From positions 992,001 through 1,056,000 of the forward strand of contig OZ241737.1 of the NCBI GenBank assembly GCA_965200885.1: DNA of 64,000 nucleotides. The letters run 5' to 3'. The position numbers were made by a program, and so were the translations under genes. Below, piece by piece: positions 53,723 to 62,938 of this stretch. The stretch's first letter is position 1. Each line of letters begins with the position of its first letter. The DNA is from MPNP01 sp026710155 (GTDB taxonomy: Bacteria; Pseudomonadota; Alphaproteobacteria; Rhodobacterales; Rhodobacteraceae). The notes beneath the pieces were generated by a model. That model saw nothing but the letters and a program-made list of their open reading frames with translations. It was not told where the DNA came from and made no database searches.

Positions 53723-55447
53723 TTACAAGTCCATGTAGACATGCGATTCAGCTTTAGCACCTGGTTGGGTGACGGCACCTTCACGGGTTGGTCCAACAAG
53801 CTGGGCATATTTCCAAAGGGCGCCTGAACTGTAGTAGGTTTCTCTGGGACCTTTCCATTCAGCCTTGCGATGCGCCAATTCTTCATCTGTAAGATCGACT
53901 TCAAGTGTTCCCTTGAGGGCATCAATGGTAATGATATCGCTATCCCTGAGCAGGGCAATTGGACCGCCATGGGCTGATTCAGGTCCGATGTGACCAACAC
54001 AGAATCCCCTTGTGGCACCTGAAAATCTACCATCGGTAATCAAGGCCACTTTCTTGCCCATTCCCTGGCCTGAAAGGGCGGCAGTAGTGGAAAGCATTTC
54101 CCGCATCCCAGGTCCTCCGGCTGGTCCTTCATTACGAATGACGATAACTTCACCTTCCTTGTAATTTCTTTGTTTTACTGCTTCGAAAGCATCTTCCTCA
54201 CATTCAAATACATTGGCCGGACCAGAGAACACGATCTGGTCCTTTTCCATGCCAGCAATTTTGACGATGGCACCATCTGGTGCGAGATTGCCCCTGAGAC
54301 CAACTACACCTCCAGTTTCTGATAGTGGAGTTGCTGCTGGGTATATCACTCGACCATCGGCTTCCCTTTCCACGAGGTCAAGTTCTTCCCCAACGGTTTT
54401 GCCCGAGACAACAATGCAATCTTCGTGGATAAGGCCGATCTTGCGGAGCTCCTTCATGACAACCGGAACACCACCTGCTTCGTAAAGATCCTTGGCAACG
54501 TATTTGCCACCTGGTTTCATATCCACGAAATAAGGTGTACTCTTGAAAATTTCGCAAACATCTAAAAGATCAAAGTCGATACCTGCTTCATTGGCGATAG
54601 CTGGCAGGTGAAGTCCTGCATTGGTGGAACCTCCGGTACAAGCGACAACCCTGGCTGCATTTTCCAGCGATTTGCGGGTTACAATATCCCGAGCCCTGAT
54701 GTTGGTTTCCAAAAGCCCCATTACGGCGCGGCCCGAAGCTTCACAGAATTGATCCCGGCTTTCATAAGGTGCTGGCGCACCTGATGAATTGAACAAAGCA
54801 AGACCGATGGCTTCTGAAACACATGCCATGGTATTGGCAGTAAACTGACCTCCACAGGCTCCGGCAGAGGGACATGCAACACGTTCCAATATGGCCAGTT
54901 CGGCATCAGACATATTACCTGCCTGATGCTTTCCTACGGCTTCAAACACATCCTGTACGGTGACATCCTTGCCATCGAGTCGACCCGGCAGTATGGATCC
55001 ACCGTAGATAAAGACTGATGGGCAATTTAGTCGAACCATGGCCATCATCATGCCAGGAAGGGATTTGTCACAACCTGCCAAACCAACAATTGCATCATAG
55101 CAGTGCCCTCTCATGGTCAATTCGACCGTATCGGCGATGGCCTCTCTGGAAGCAAGGGATGAACGCATTCCCTCATGCCCCATGGCGATACCATCGGTAA
55201 CGGTAATGGTGGTAAATTCCCTAGGGGTACCCATGGCTGATTTTACACCCAGCTTGACTGACTGGGCTTGTCTGTTGAGAGCAATGTTACAAGGTGCTGC
55301 CTCATTCCAGCAGGTTGCCACACCGACAAAAGGTTGATCGATTTCATGCTCGGTCATGCCCATTGCATAATAGTAGGATCGGTGTGGGGCTCTTGATGGA
55401 CCCTGGCTTACATGGCGACTTGGTAGGTTCTGTTTCTTTTCAGACAT
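53723..55447 (-). CDS. ilvD: dihydroxy-acid dehydratase
   Basis: 574-aa iron-sulfur dehydratase for valine, isoleucine and pantothenate synthesis. Cluster cysteines lie in VGVATCWNEAAPCN, GLAGCDKSLPGMMMAM and CPSAGACGGQFTANTMA. The C-terminal part has the conserved LITDGRFSGATRGFCVGHI and GPESAHGGPIALLRD. Standard length. The start is preceded by AAGGA at 6-7 nt. Single gene on the minus strand. Confidence 0.98.
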   Translation of the reverse strand: MSEKKQNLPSRHVSQGPSRAPHRSYYYAMGMTEHEIDQPFVGVATCWNEAAPCNIALNRQAQSVKLGVKSAMGTPREFTTITVTDGIAMGHEGMRSSLASREAIADTVELTMRGHCYDAIVGLAGCDKSLPGMMMAMVRLNCPSVFIYGGSILPGRLDGKDVTVQDVFEAVGKHQAGNMSDAELAILERVACPSAGACGGQFTANTMACVSEAIGLALFNSSGAPAPYESRDQFCEASGRAVMGLLETNIRARDIVTRKSLENAARVVACTGGSTNAGLHLPAIANEAGIDFDLLDVCEIFKSTPYFVDMKPGGKYVAKDLYEAGGVPVVMKELRKIGLIHEDCIVVSGKTVGEELDLVEREADGRVIYPAATPLSETGGVVGLRGNLAPDGAIVKIAGMEKDQIVFSGPANVFECEEDAFEAVKQRNYKEGEVIVIRNEGPAGGPGMREMLSTTAALSGQGMGKKVALITDGRFSGATRGFCVGHIGPESAHGGPIALLRDSDIITIDALKGTLEVDLTDEELAHRKAEWKGPRETYYSSGALWKYAQLVGPTREGAVTQPGAKAESHVYMDL

Positions 55448-55565
55448 TGTTTTTCCTTATGCTAAAGGCAATTGAAAGATTGGTCATAATCCAAAATTAT
55501 TATGTTTGTTTGTTTGAATTCTTGTTGATGCGGGTAAATTAACGGATTAGTTTGAAAATTAGAAG

Positions 55566-56327
55566 TTAATCCCGCCAAATTCCTCTTTTCCGGAAAAACT
55601 TTTTCATCAATTCAGCTTCATCACTCATGATGGCATCAATACCCATATCAAGAAGTCTGCCCATGGTTTCAATATCATTGATGGTCCATGCCTGAACCGG
55701 AAAACCATGCGAATGGGCCTTGCTGATGAAACTACGATCAAGTATACGCACACCCTTGTCCCGCAAGGGAGCTTGTACACAATTCGCTCCAAAACCTCCC
55801 CAGGGAATACCCCAACTGTTCAAGCGGAGACGAAACACTTCCCGAGGACCCATGGAAGTGCATAATTTGGAACCGGCCTCATTACGTATCCAAGCCAACC
55901 TCTTTTCCGAAAATGATCCCACACATACACGGTCCCAAACTTCATTGGCAACAAGAACATCATAAAGTGGTTTGGTTGCACTATCCTCCTTGGGATCTAT
56001 GATGAACCTTATATCCGGCCAACTTGAAAGTACTTCCTCAAACAAAGGGATGGGTTCTTGACCATTCACCTTTATTTTTTTCAGATCATTCCATTTCATG
56101 GTGTCAATCCTGCCCTCAACCGAAGCCACCCGCTTCAAATCGGGATCGTGGAATGCAACAAGTTTGCCATCGGCTGTTGCATGGACATCAGTCTCTAGAC
56201 ACTTGTAACCCAAATCCACCGCCGCGGAAAATGCAGCCATGGTATTTTCAGGATAATTGGCCGAATATCCCCGATGGGCAATGGGAAGGGGCAATGGATA
56301 ACTGGGATGGTGTAGAAATGAATGCAT
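55566..56327 (-). CDS. glycerophosphodiester phosphodiesterase
   Basis: 253-aa GDPD-family hydrolase that releases glycerol-3-phosphate from deacylated phospholipids. The catalytic start is IAHRGYSANYPENTMAAFSA with the His and Glu, then CLETDVHATADGKLVAFHDP. The C-terminus has VQAWTINDIETMGRLLDMGI and AIMSDEAEL. There is no signal peptide, so it is probably cytoplasmic. It lies divergent from accD with an 85-bp gap. Confidence 0.93.
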   Translation of the reverse strand: MHSFLHHPSYPLPLPIAHRGYSANYPENTMAAFSAAVDLGYKCLETDVHATADGKLVAFHDPDLKRVASVEGRIDTMKWNDLKKIKVNGQEPIPLFEEVLSSWPDIRFIIDPKEDSATKPLYDVLVANEVWDRVCVGSFSEKRLAWIRNEAGSKLCTSMGPREVFRLRLNSWGIPWGGFGANCVQAPLRDKGVRILDRSFISKAHSHGFPVQAWTINDIETMGRLLDMGIDAIMSDEAELMKKFFRKRGIWRD

Positions 56328-56412
56328 GACAAAGATATTTTATTGGTTGGATTGTTGATGTAATGGATATATTTTCGCAAATGAAAGAATTGCAAACAAA
56401 TTCTGGAGAATT

Positions 56413-57330
56413 ATGAACTGGATTTCCAATTATGTTCGTCCCAAGCTTAAGTCCATTCTTGATCGTAAGGATGTTCCGGACAATCTATGGACTACTTGCG
56501 ACAGTTGTGGGGTCATGATCAATCACCGGACCATGGTTCGATCCATGAATGTATGTCCCGACTGTGATCATCACATGACCATCAGCCCCCGACAAAGGTT
56601 CGATACGCTTTTTGATGACAAGATTTACAAGCTTCTGGAAATTGAATTGCCCGGGGAAGATCCACTGTCATTCAGAGATACCAAAAAATATACCGATCGC
56701 TTGAAGGCATCCCAGAAGGTGACCGAGGAAAAGGATGCCATGCTGGTGGCCGAAGGCAATATCGGAAAATTGAAGACCATTGTGGCTGCACAGGATTTCG
56801 AGTTCATGGCAGGTTCGATGGGCGTCTATGTGGGAAATGCCATACTGGCTGCCTGTGAACGGTGCCTGAAGGTCAAGGCTCCCCTTGTGTTGTTTGCCAC
56901 AGCGGGTGGTGCACGGATGCAGGAAGGAATTCTCAGCCTTATGCAGATGCCTCGTTCAACCGTGGGAATCAAAAAGCTTGCCGATGCAGGATTGCCCTAT
57001 ATTGTGGTTCTGACCAATCCGACAACAGGTGGGGTTACGGCATCCTATGCCATGCTGGGGGATATCCATATCGCCGAACCGAAGGCGCTGATCGGTTTTG
57101 CCGGACCACGGGTGATCGAACAGACCATCAAGGAAAAATTGCCTGAGGGCTTTCAGCGTTCTGAATACCTGCTTGAACACGGAATGTTGGACATGGTGGT
57201 CCACAGGAAGAAAATGCGTGAAACGATTATGGTACTGACCAGGTTGCTCATGAAAAAACCACCGGCAATCAGGGGTGAAATTACCTTTGAGAAGAAATCC
57301 GGGCAAAAACAATCTTCCCAAACGGATTAA
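56413..57330 (+). CDS. accD: acetyl-CoA carboxylase carboxyltransferase subunit beta
   Basis: 305-aa beta subunit of the carboxyltransferase that makes malonyl-CoA for fatty acid synthesis. The N-terminal zinc ribbon is TTCDSCGVMINHRTM plus MNVCPDCDHHM. The crotonase-like core has GGARMQEGILSLMQMPRSTV, LTNPTTGGVTASYAMLGDIH and AEPKALIGFAGPRVIEQT. It is followed by folC after 44 nt, a common arrangement. Confidence 0.98.
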   Translation: MNWISNYVRPKLKSILDRKDVPDNLWTTCDSCGVMINHRTMVRSMNVCPDCDHHMTISPRQRFDTLFDDKIYKLLEIELPGEDPLSFRDTKKYTDRLKASQKVTEEKDAMLVAEGNIGKLKTIVAAQDFEFMAGSMGVYVGNAILAACERCLKVKAPLVLFATAGGARMQEGILSLMQMPRSTVGIKKLADAGLPYIVVLTNPTTGGVTASYAMLGDIHIAEPKALIGFAGPRVIEQTIKEKLPEGFQRSEYLLEHGMLDMVVHRKKMRETIMVLTRLLMKKPPAIRGEITFEKKSGQKQSSQTD

Positions 57331-57374
57331 GCCAACCTAAATTAACCTCAACATCCTGTCTGGGAGAATTCCTC

Positions 57375-58649
57375 GTGACTGCATCGACATCCACTGAAAT
57401 CCTGCATCGGTTGAAATCACTATACCCGAAAAGCATAGATCTCACTCTCAATAGACCAAAAAGGCTCCTGGCCGACCTGAAGCATCCTGAGCAAAAACTC
57501 CCGCCCGTCATTCATTTTGCCGGAACGAATGGCAAGGGATCAACCCTGGCCATGGTTAGGGCCGGGTTGGAAGCAGCAGGCCAGAGGGTTCACAGTTATA
57601 TTTCACCCCACCTGACCAAGTTCAATGAAAGAATAACCCTTGCCGGTTCAATCATTGAGGAGGACGCCTTGGTTGAGGTTCTTCTTGAATGCGAGGGGAT
57701 CAATCGGAAACTGCCGATTTCCCTTTTTGAAATCACGACGGCAGCGGCATTTCTGGCCTTTTCACGAACCAGTGCCGATTACCTGCTTTTGGAAGTGGGG
57801 CTGGGCGGCAGGCTGGATGCGACCAATGTTGTTGATCAACCCGAACTGACGGTCATTACACCCATTTCATTTGATCATGAACAGTATCTGGGAGACACGC
57901 TGGCAAAGATTGCCTTTGAAAAGGCGGGTATCCTGAAACAAGGCATACCTTCGGTCATTTCCCGTCAGGAACAGGAAGTGCTTGAGGTCATTGAAAATGT
58001 TGCCAAAAGCAGAAACATCCCCCTGCTGATTCAGGACAGGGACTGGTTTGTCAGGGCTGATGCGGACCAACTGGTCTATACTGATGCAGGTGGTGACATG
58101 ATCCTTCCGAGACCCGGTCTGGTTGGCGAACACCAGACCATCAATGCCGGCACATCAATTACCGTTCTGCGATATCTGGGCTTTAGGAAACCCGAAATCA
58201 GGCAAGCCCTGCTCAAGGCCCGATGGCCTGGCCGCATGCAGCGCTTGCAGAACGGTCCCCTGATCGACAATGCCAATGGTTCGGAAGTATGGCTTGATGG
58301 AGGTCATAATCCGGCAGCAGGACAGGCACTGACGATGACCCTGAACAAACTGCCTTTCAAAAAGACACGGCTGGTTTGTGGAATGTTGGAGACCAAGGAC
58401 TCAAGGGGCTTTCTAAGAAACCTGCGTCCAGCCGCCGATGAACTTTACGGTATTGAGATTCCCGGGGAGGAGTCGTCCCTGTCCGCCGACAGTATTGCTT
58501 CGGTTGCAAGGGAAGTCGGTTTTGAAACCCATACCTCGGAAAGTCCCCTCACCGCGGTCAAGACAATATCCTCTAGCTGCCCAAATTCACGGATACTGGT
58601 CTGTGGTTCCCTGTATCTTGCAGGTCAGGTTCTGAAGGAGAACTTTTGA
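57375..58649 (+). CDS. folC: folylpolyglutamate synthase / dihydrofolate synthase
   Basis: 424-aa Mur-ligase-family enzyme that adds glutamate to dihydropteroate and folates. The P-loop is FAGTNGKGSTLAMVRAGLEA, followed by YISPHLTKFNERITLAG, GLGGRLDATNVVDQPEL with its SFDHEQYLGDT, and the C-terminal domain with LDGGHNPAAGQAL. The start is GTG at 57375 preceded by GGGAGA. Co-oriented with accD. Confidence 0.96.
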   Translation: MTASTSTEILHRLKSLYPKSIDLTLNRPKRLLADLKHPEQKLPPVIHFAGTNGKGSTLAMVRAGLEAAGQRVHSYISPHLTKFNERITLAGSIIEEDALVEVLLECEGINRKLPISLFEITTAAAFLAFSRTSADYLLLEVGLGGRLDATNVVDQPELTVITPISFDHEQYLGDTLAKIAFEKAGILKQGIPSVISRQEQEVLEVIENVAKSRNIPLLIQDRDWFVRADADQLVYTDAGGDMILPRPGLVGEHQTINAGTSITVLRYLGFRKPEIRQALLKARWPGRMQRLQNGPLIDNANGSEVWLDGGHNPAAGQALTMTLNKLPFKKTRLVCGMLETKDSRGFLRNLRPAADELYGIEIPGEESSLSADSIASVAREVGFETHTSESPLTAVKTISSSCPNSRILVCGSLYLAGQVLKENF

Positions 58650-58713
58650 GTTGTTTAATCGTTCTTGGTTTTTCAAAAGTATCATGATCAGTGGAATGGT
58701 TTGAATTCATTCG

Positions 58714-58926
58714 CTAATTTGAACTATGTTTAGTGTGATCCCAAACTTGCCCTTTTTTTACACTTAACTCGTAATTTATTTCGGCAAAATCAATACGCTG
58801 TTTGGTCAGTGCAACCTGCAGTTCAACAGGTATTGCAACACTTTTCTTGCCAAGGTCCTTTTTTTCAATATCACTGATTGAAGATTCCTCTGGCAAGAAT
58901 GGATCATTATTGTAAACTTTAACCAT
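58714..58926 (-). CDS. unknown 70-aa protein
   Basis: Small soluble protein (MVKVYNNDPFLPEESSISDI, SVAIPVELQVALTKQRIDFA) of no recognised family. ATG 58926 is preceded by AGGAG at 7 nt, strong support for translation. It lies between the ends of folC and trxA; the long AT-rich region upstream (58927-59126) may hold its promoter and the trxA terminator. Confidence 0.6.
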   Translation of the reverse strand: MVKVYNNDPFLPEESSISDIEKKDLGKKSVAIPVELQVALTKQRIDFAEINYELSVKKGQVWDHTKHSSN

Positions 58927-59126
58927 GACCAATCTCCTAACTTTTCTTGTTACTACCAGTGCTTTTCATTATGAAATTATAATTGATTTCTAAATTTTTT
59001 GTCAATTTCGAAAATCTTGTCTTCCACTCAACTCATTGTTAGTTCGGATTTTTTCATCCGAAAATCTATTTCGAATTAATAAAATGAAATTGCAATTTGA
59101 AAATATCCATTGATACACTATCAGCT

Positions 59127-59453
59127 TCAGTCCTCGATGGAACTATCAATCCACTTTTTGATGGCGGGTTTGGGAAGTGCACCGGTCAGATTGCCGACAA
59201 CCTCACCACCCTTGAATATGAACAGTGCAGGAATACCCCTGACACCAAGTCTTGATGGAGTGTCCATATTTTCCTCGATATCCACCTTGGCTATTGTCAG
59301 GTTGCCATTGTACTCGGCCGCCAATTCCTCCAGGACGGGACCTATTTGACGACAGGGTCCACACCATTCAGCCCAAAAATCCACCAGAACGGGGCGTGGA
59401 GCATTGATTACATCGGCTTCAAAAGATTCGTCTGTTACATGGATTACACTCAT
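59127..59453 (-). CDS. trxA: thioredoxin
   Basis: 108-aa cytoplasmic thiol-disulfide reductase. The active site is VDFWAEWCGPCRQIGPVLEE (Cys31 and Cys34), the cis-proline loop RGIPALFIFKGG and the C-terminal helix are standard. It follows addA with a 23-nt gap in the same direction, as in related alphaproteobacterial genomes as I recall. Confidence 0.98.
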   Translation of the reverse strand: MSVIHVTDESFEADVINAPRPVLVDFWAEWCGPCRQIGPVLEELAAEYNGNLTIAKVDIEENMDTPSRLGVRGIPALFIFKGGEVVGNLTGALPKPAIKKWIDSSIED

Positions 59454-59476
59454 TTTTCCTCCGGAATTTGGGGTGG

Positions 59477-62400
59477 TTAGATTTTGGATTGGGTATCTGC
59501 CATTGTAAATGCTCTTTTCAAGGCATTCAATGTCAATTCTTCTGTTAGTTTACTTAATTCTCCCGTCTGGGTCCACAAGATGGCAGTCTTGATTTTTTTG
59601 TCGGGATAAATTTTTTCGAGAGCTCTGTGATAGGCCCCCATTTGGCGTAATAACCCTTCAGGTGTTTCATCCATATTGGTGGGTACCATCCTGTTGGTTT
59701 TGAAATCAACAGCCAGAACATGGTCATCGGCAATCACCAGACGGTCTATGTAACCAAAAATGGGTTTGTTGTCCAATTCAGGAATTTCGGCTGTAATGGC
59801 AACTTCCTCAAGATTGGTTTCGGAAGTATCGAAAAGGAATTCCAAATCCGGATTTTCCAATATGGCAATGCTGTTGGCAATCCATTCATTACGGTCTTTC
59901 GAGACAATATCAGGATGCTTCAATTCAATCAACTGCTTGCCCCTGATCTCCCATTCGGTACTGGGAATGGTTGGGAGATGTTCCAGAAGAAGGTGAATCA
60001 CAGTTCCCTTCAGCAATGCGGAATAACCTGTCGACTCGGCATCAAACTCACCTGACACCACCTTGTCGCCACCCAGGTTGGACGGAGATTCAGATAGCCT
60101 GTCCGGAGATTTCCATTTGGGTCTCATTTCCACCCAGCTAGGCAAGGTGGCATCTTCACTCTTTTTTACTTCAGGTTCAAGATCAGGCATATCCGGCCAG
60201 TTTTCCGATATGAGCATGTAGCCATTTTTATTGGGCATGTCATCATTCAAGTCAGCACTGAAATCATGGGAGGTATCCCTCATTTTACTTGACATGACCC
60301 AGTAAACCATTTCGTACCAGTCCTTGATATCAAATTGTGTCGCCGGCACATCCTTTCTGGTCTGAACACCACAAATGATCAATCGCGATTCGGCTCTTGT
60401 CAGGGCCACATAGAGAAGTCTCAGATATTCCTTCCAGTCTTCCGACTCCAACTTTTCCAATCCAAGTTCAACTGGTTTGGTATACTCTGGTCTGGTTGAC
60501 CACAAGGGGAAGCTGTCTTCATTGCAGAGAACAATCTTTTTGCCGGGATTTCGCAAACTTTTTGTGTCAGGCAATATGACAATCGGTGATTCAAGCCCCT
60601 TGGCCCCATGAACCGACATTACACGTATTTCGTCCCGCTGTTGTTCCAATTGCCGCTTGATGTTTACTGCTTCCGGTTCCAACCACTCCAGAAACCCGGT
60701 CAATGAAGGGGTTTCGGAATTTTCATATTCAAGGGCCTGAACCAAAAGCAAGTCCAGGGCTTCCAGACAGGCATCACCAAGCCGGGCCACCAACAGTTTG
60801 CGGCCATCATGAACTGTTAAAATTGTTTCCAATAGTTCATAGGGGGTTTCTTCCCCCACACGGGAAAGAAGATCCGACAATATGCCATGGGCACGGCCAA
60901 AGTGTTCGGAACTGTCCTTTCTTGTCTCCAATACTTCCCAAATGGAGCCCGAACGGCCATGTGCCAAGCGAAAGATATCATCTTCGTTGAATCCAAAGAG
61001 GGGGGATTTCAAAACAGTCGCCAGGGACAGATCATCCTTGGGTACCGACAGGAACAACAGCAGGGCAAGCAAGTCATTTACCGATAGATCATCCGACAGG
61101 GTAATCCGGTCGGTTCCTGCCAGTGGCAGTTTGGCCTTTTTCAACTCCCTGATCAGGGACCGGTACACTTGGCCTCTGCTTTGGACCAGAATCAGAATGT
61201 CTCCCGGTCGCACAGGTCTTGCCTTGCCTTCTTTGCTGGTGGGAACAAAATCATCCCTGATCATTCTTTTTATTTTGCGAACAAGATTTTGGGCAAGAAT
61301 TTCCTCCGGTTTCTTTTTGGGTTGGATGAAGCTAGGTAAATGCCAATCCTCATCTCCCAAAGGCTCCCGCTTGGGTACAAGGGGCCATAATTCCACACAA
61401 CCCGGCAGTTGGTCGAAATAAGCCTTGTGAGGTATGAAGCGGGTATAAAACTGTTCATGGAAGAGTTGCAGGTATTCATCAACCAACCTCAGGATTTCAT
61501 CCGAGGAACGGAAGGAAAATTCCAAATCCTCCTCAATGAATTTCCTGCCGCTTTTCTCAAATTTTTCCTTGAAATAATCCCGTCTTTCCCGGAACTTTTC
61601 CGGTGCCGCTCCCTGAAAGCCGAAAATGGACTGTTTTTCATCACCAACCGCAAACATTGTTCTGGCCAGGTTTCCCCTTTGACCGGCACCGGATGTGAAT
61701 TCTTCTGCCAGAATGGAAACAATTTCCCATTGCTTGGTGTTTACATCCTGTGCCTCATCAACAAGAATATGATCAATCTCCTCATCAAGGCGGTAAAGGA
61801 TCCATTGCGAAATATCCTGGTCGCTCAATATTCCCAACAACTTGGTTAGAAGGTCATCAAAGTCCAGCCAGGCATTTGTTATTTTCGTTTCCTTGTACAC
61901 ATCAAGGATTTTCCGTGCAAATTGATGGAGCAACAGGGTTTTTTGTGCAGCCAGAAAATTCTCCTCATTGGTTTTTGCCGTGGATAGGTGCAGGGCAAAT
62001 TGCTCGATTGAGTGAGCCATTACCGGTCCGATCAATTTTTTGGTTGTCTTTGAGGGGAATCTGCCGGTCGAATATGGTTTTTGGGCGGTAGGTCCGGTCA
62101 GAAAGAACTTGGTTAATTGCTGGGCTATGAGTATGGGATTCCCGCCATCCAATGCTTCCCTTAGCGCTTTACCCTTTGATTTCTCGGTTTTTGAACCAGC
62201 CTTCAGGAAAGACACCAGAAAATTGATTAATTGTTTGTGCTCTGGAGTTATCGAATTGACGAAACTTGTCTCGTCCCACCCCTTAGTTACATCGAATTTC
62301 TTCCAGATGAACTCCCTGTCAGGTTCCCTCGTAAAACATTCCCTTTTGTCAAAGATATCCTTGGTAAATTGCTTAAGGCTTTCATAGTCCAGATATTTCG

Positions 62401-62938
62401 AAAGCTGCCCCACAATATCCCGGTCAGATTTCACCAGTTCGTTAAGCAATTCGATCTGGATGTTTCTCGATTTGCGTTCATCAATCAGCTTGAATTGGGG
62501 TGAAACACCCGCTTCCAGGGGGAATTGTTTCAACAAGGCAGTGGCAAAGGAGTGGAAGGTCTGTATTTTCATGCCGCCAGGTGTTTCCAAGGCCTGGGCG
62601 AATAGGGTACGGGCGGAATCAAGCTTTTCTGGGGTTAGCGAACCCTCATCCTCACCCAGATCCAGAAGCCTGTCCCTGAGGTCTTCATTCGAAAGCATGG
62701 CCCAACCACCGAGGGTTTCACCAAGTCGATTAAGCATATTGGTTGCTGCTGCATTGGTAAAGGTAATACAAAGAATTCTTTGGGGGGATGTTCCAGCAAG
62801 CAACAAGCGGACCACACGGTTGGTCAACACCCGGGTCTTACCAGAGCCGGCATTGGCCAGAACCCATGAGGATTCCAGCGGATTGGCAGCCAGTACCTGT
62901 GGCAGGGTGGCTTCATCAAACCGGTTTTTATTCATCAC
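59477..62938 (-). CDS. addA: double-strand break repair helicase-nuclease AddA
   Basis: 1153-aa subunit of the AddAB helicase-nuclease, which processes broken DNA ends for RecA. UvrD-type motifs are SWVLANAGSGKTRVLTNRVV (Walker A), LDFDDLLTKLL, ILVDEAQDVNTKQWE (Walker B), VGDEKQSIFGFQGA and RVMSVHGAKGLESPIVILPD. The C-terminal nuclease has YSALLKGTVIHLLLEHL and the catalytic Asp and Lys in IADDHVLAVDFKTNRM. It overlaps the upstream addB stop by about 11 nt. Confidence 0.97.
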   Translation of the reverse strand: MMNKNRFDEATLPQVLAANPLESSWVLANAGSGKTRVLTNRVVRLLLAGTSPQRILCITFTNAAATNMLNRLGETLGGWAMLSNEDLRDRLLDLGEDEGSLTPEKLDSARTLFAQALETPGGMKIQTFHSFATALLKQFPLEAGVSPQFKLIDERKSRNIQIELLNELVKSDRDIVGQLSKYLDYESLKQFTKDIFDKRECFTREPDREFIWKKFDVTKGWDETSFVNSITPEHKQLINFLVSFLKAGSKTEKSKGKALREALDGGNPILIAQQLTKFFLTGPTAQKPYSTGRFPSKTTKKLIGPVMAHSIEQFALHLSTAKTNEENFLAAQKTLLLHQFARKILDVYKETKITNAWLDFDDLLTKLLGILSDQDISQWILYRLDEEIDHILVDEAQDVNTKQWEIVSILAEEFTSGAGQRGNLARTMFAVGDEKQSIFGFQGAAPEKFRERRDYFKEKFEKSGRKFIEEDLEFSFRSSDEILRLVDEYLQLFHEQFYTRFIPHKAYFDQLPGCVELWPLVPKREPLGDEDWHLPSFIQPKKKPEEILAQNLVRKIKRMIRDDFVPTSKEGKARPVRPGDILILVQSRGQVYRSLIRELKKAKLPLAGTDRITLSDDLSVNDLLALLLFLSVPKDDLSLATVLKSPLFGFNEDDIFRLAHGRSGSIWEVLETRKDSSEHFGRAHGILSDLLSRVGEETPYELLETILTVHDGRKLLVARLGDACLEALDLLLVQALEYENSETPSLTGFLEWLEPEAVNIKRQLEQQRDEIRVMSVHGAKGLESPIVILPDTKSLRNPGKKIVLCNEDSFPLWSTRPEYTKPVELGLEKLESEDWKEYLRLLYVALTRAESRLIICGVQTRKDVPATQFDIKDWYEMVYWVMSSKMRDTSHDFSADLNDDMPNKNGYMLISENWPDMPDLEPEVKKSEDATLPSWVEMRPKWKSPDRLSESPSNLGGDKVVSGEFDAESTGYSALLKGTVIHLLLEHLPTIPSTEWEIRGKQLIELKHPDIVSKDRNEWIANSIAILENPDLEFLFDTSETNLEEVAITAEIPELDNKPIFGYIDRLVIADDHVLAVDFKTNRMVPTNMDETPEGLLRQMGAYHRALEKIYPDKKIKTAILWTQTGELSKLTEELTLNALKRAFTMADTQSKI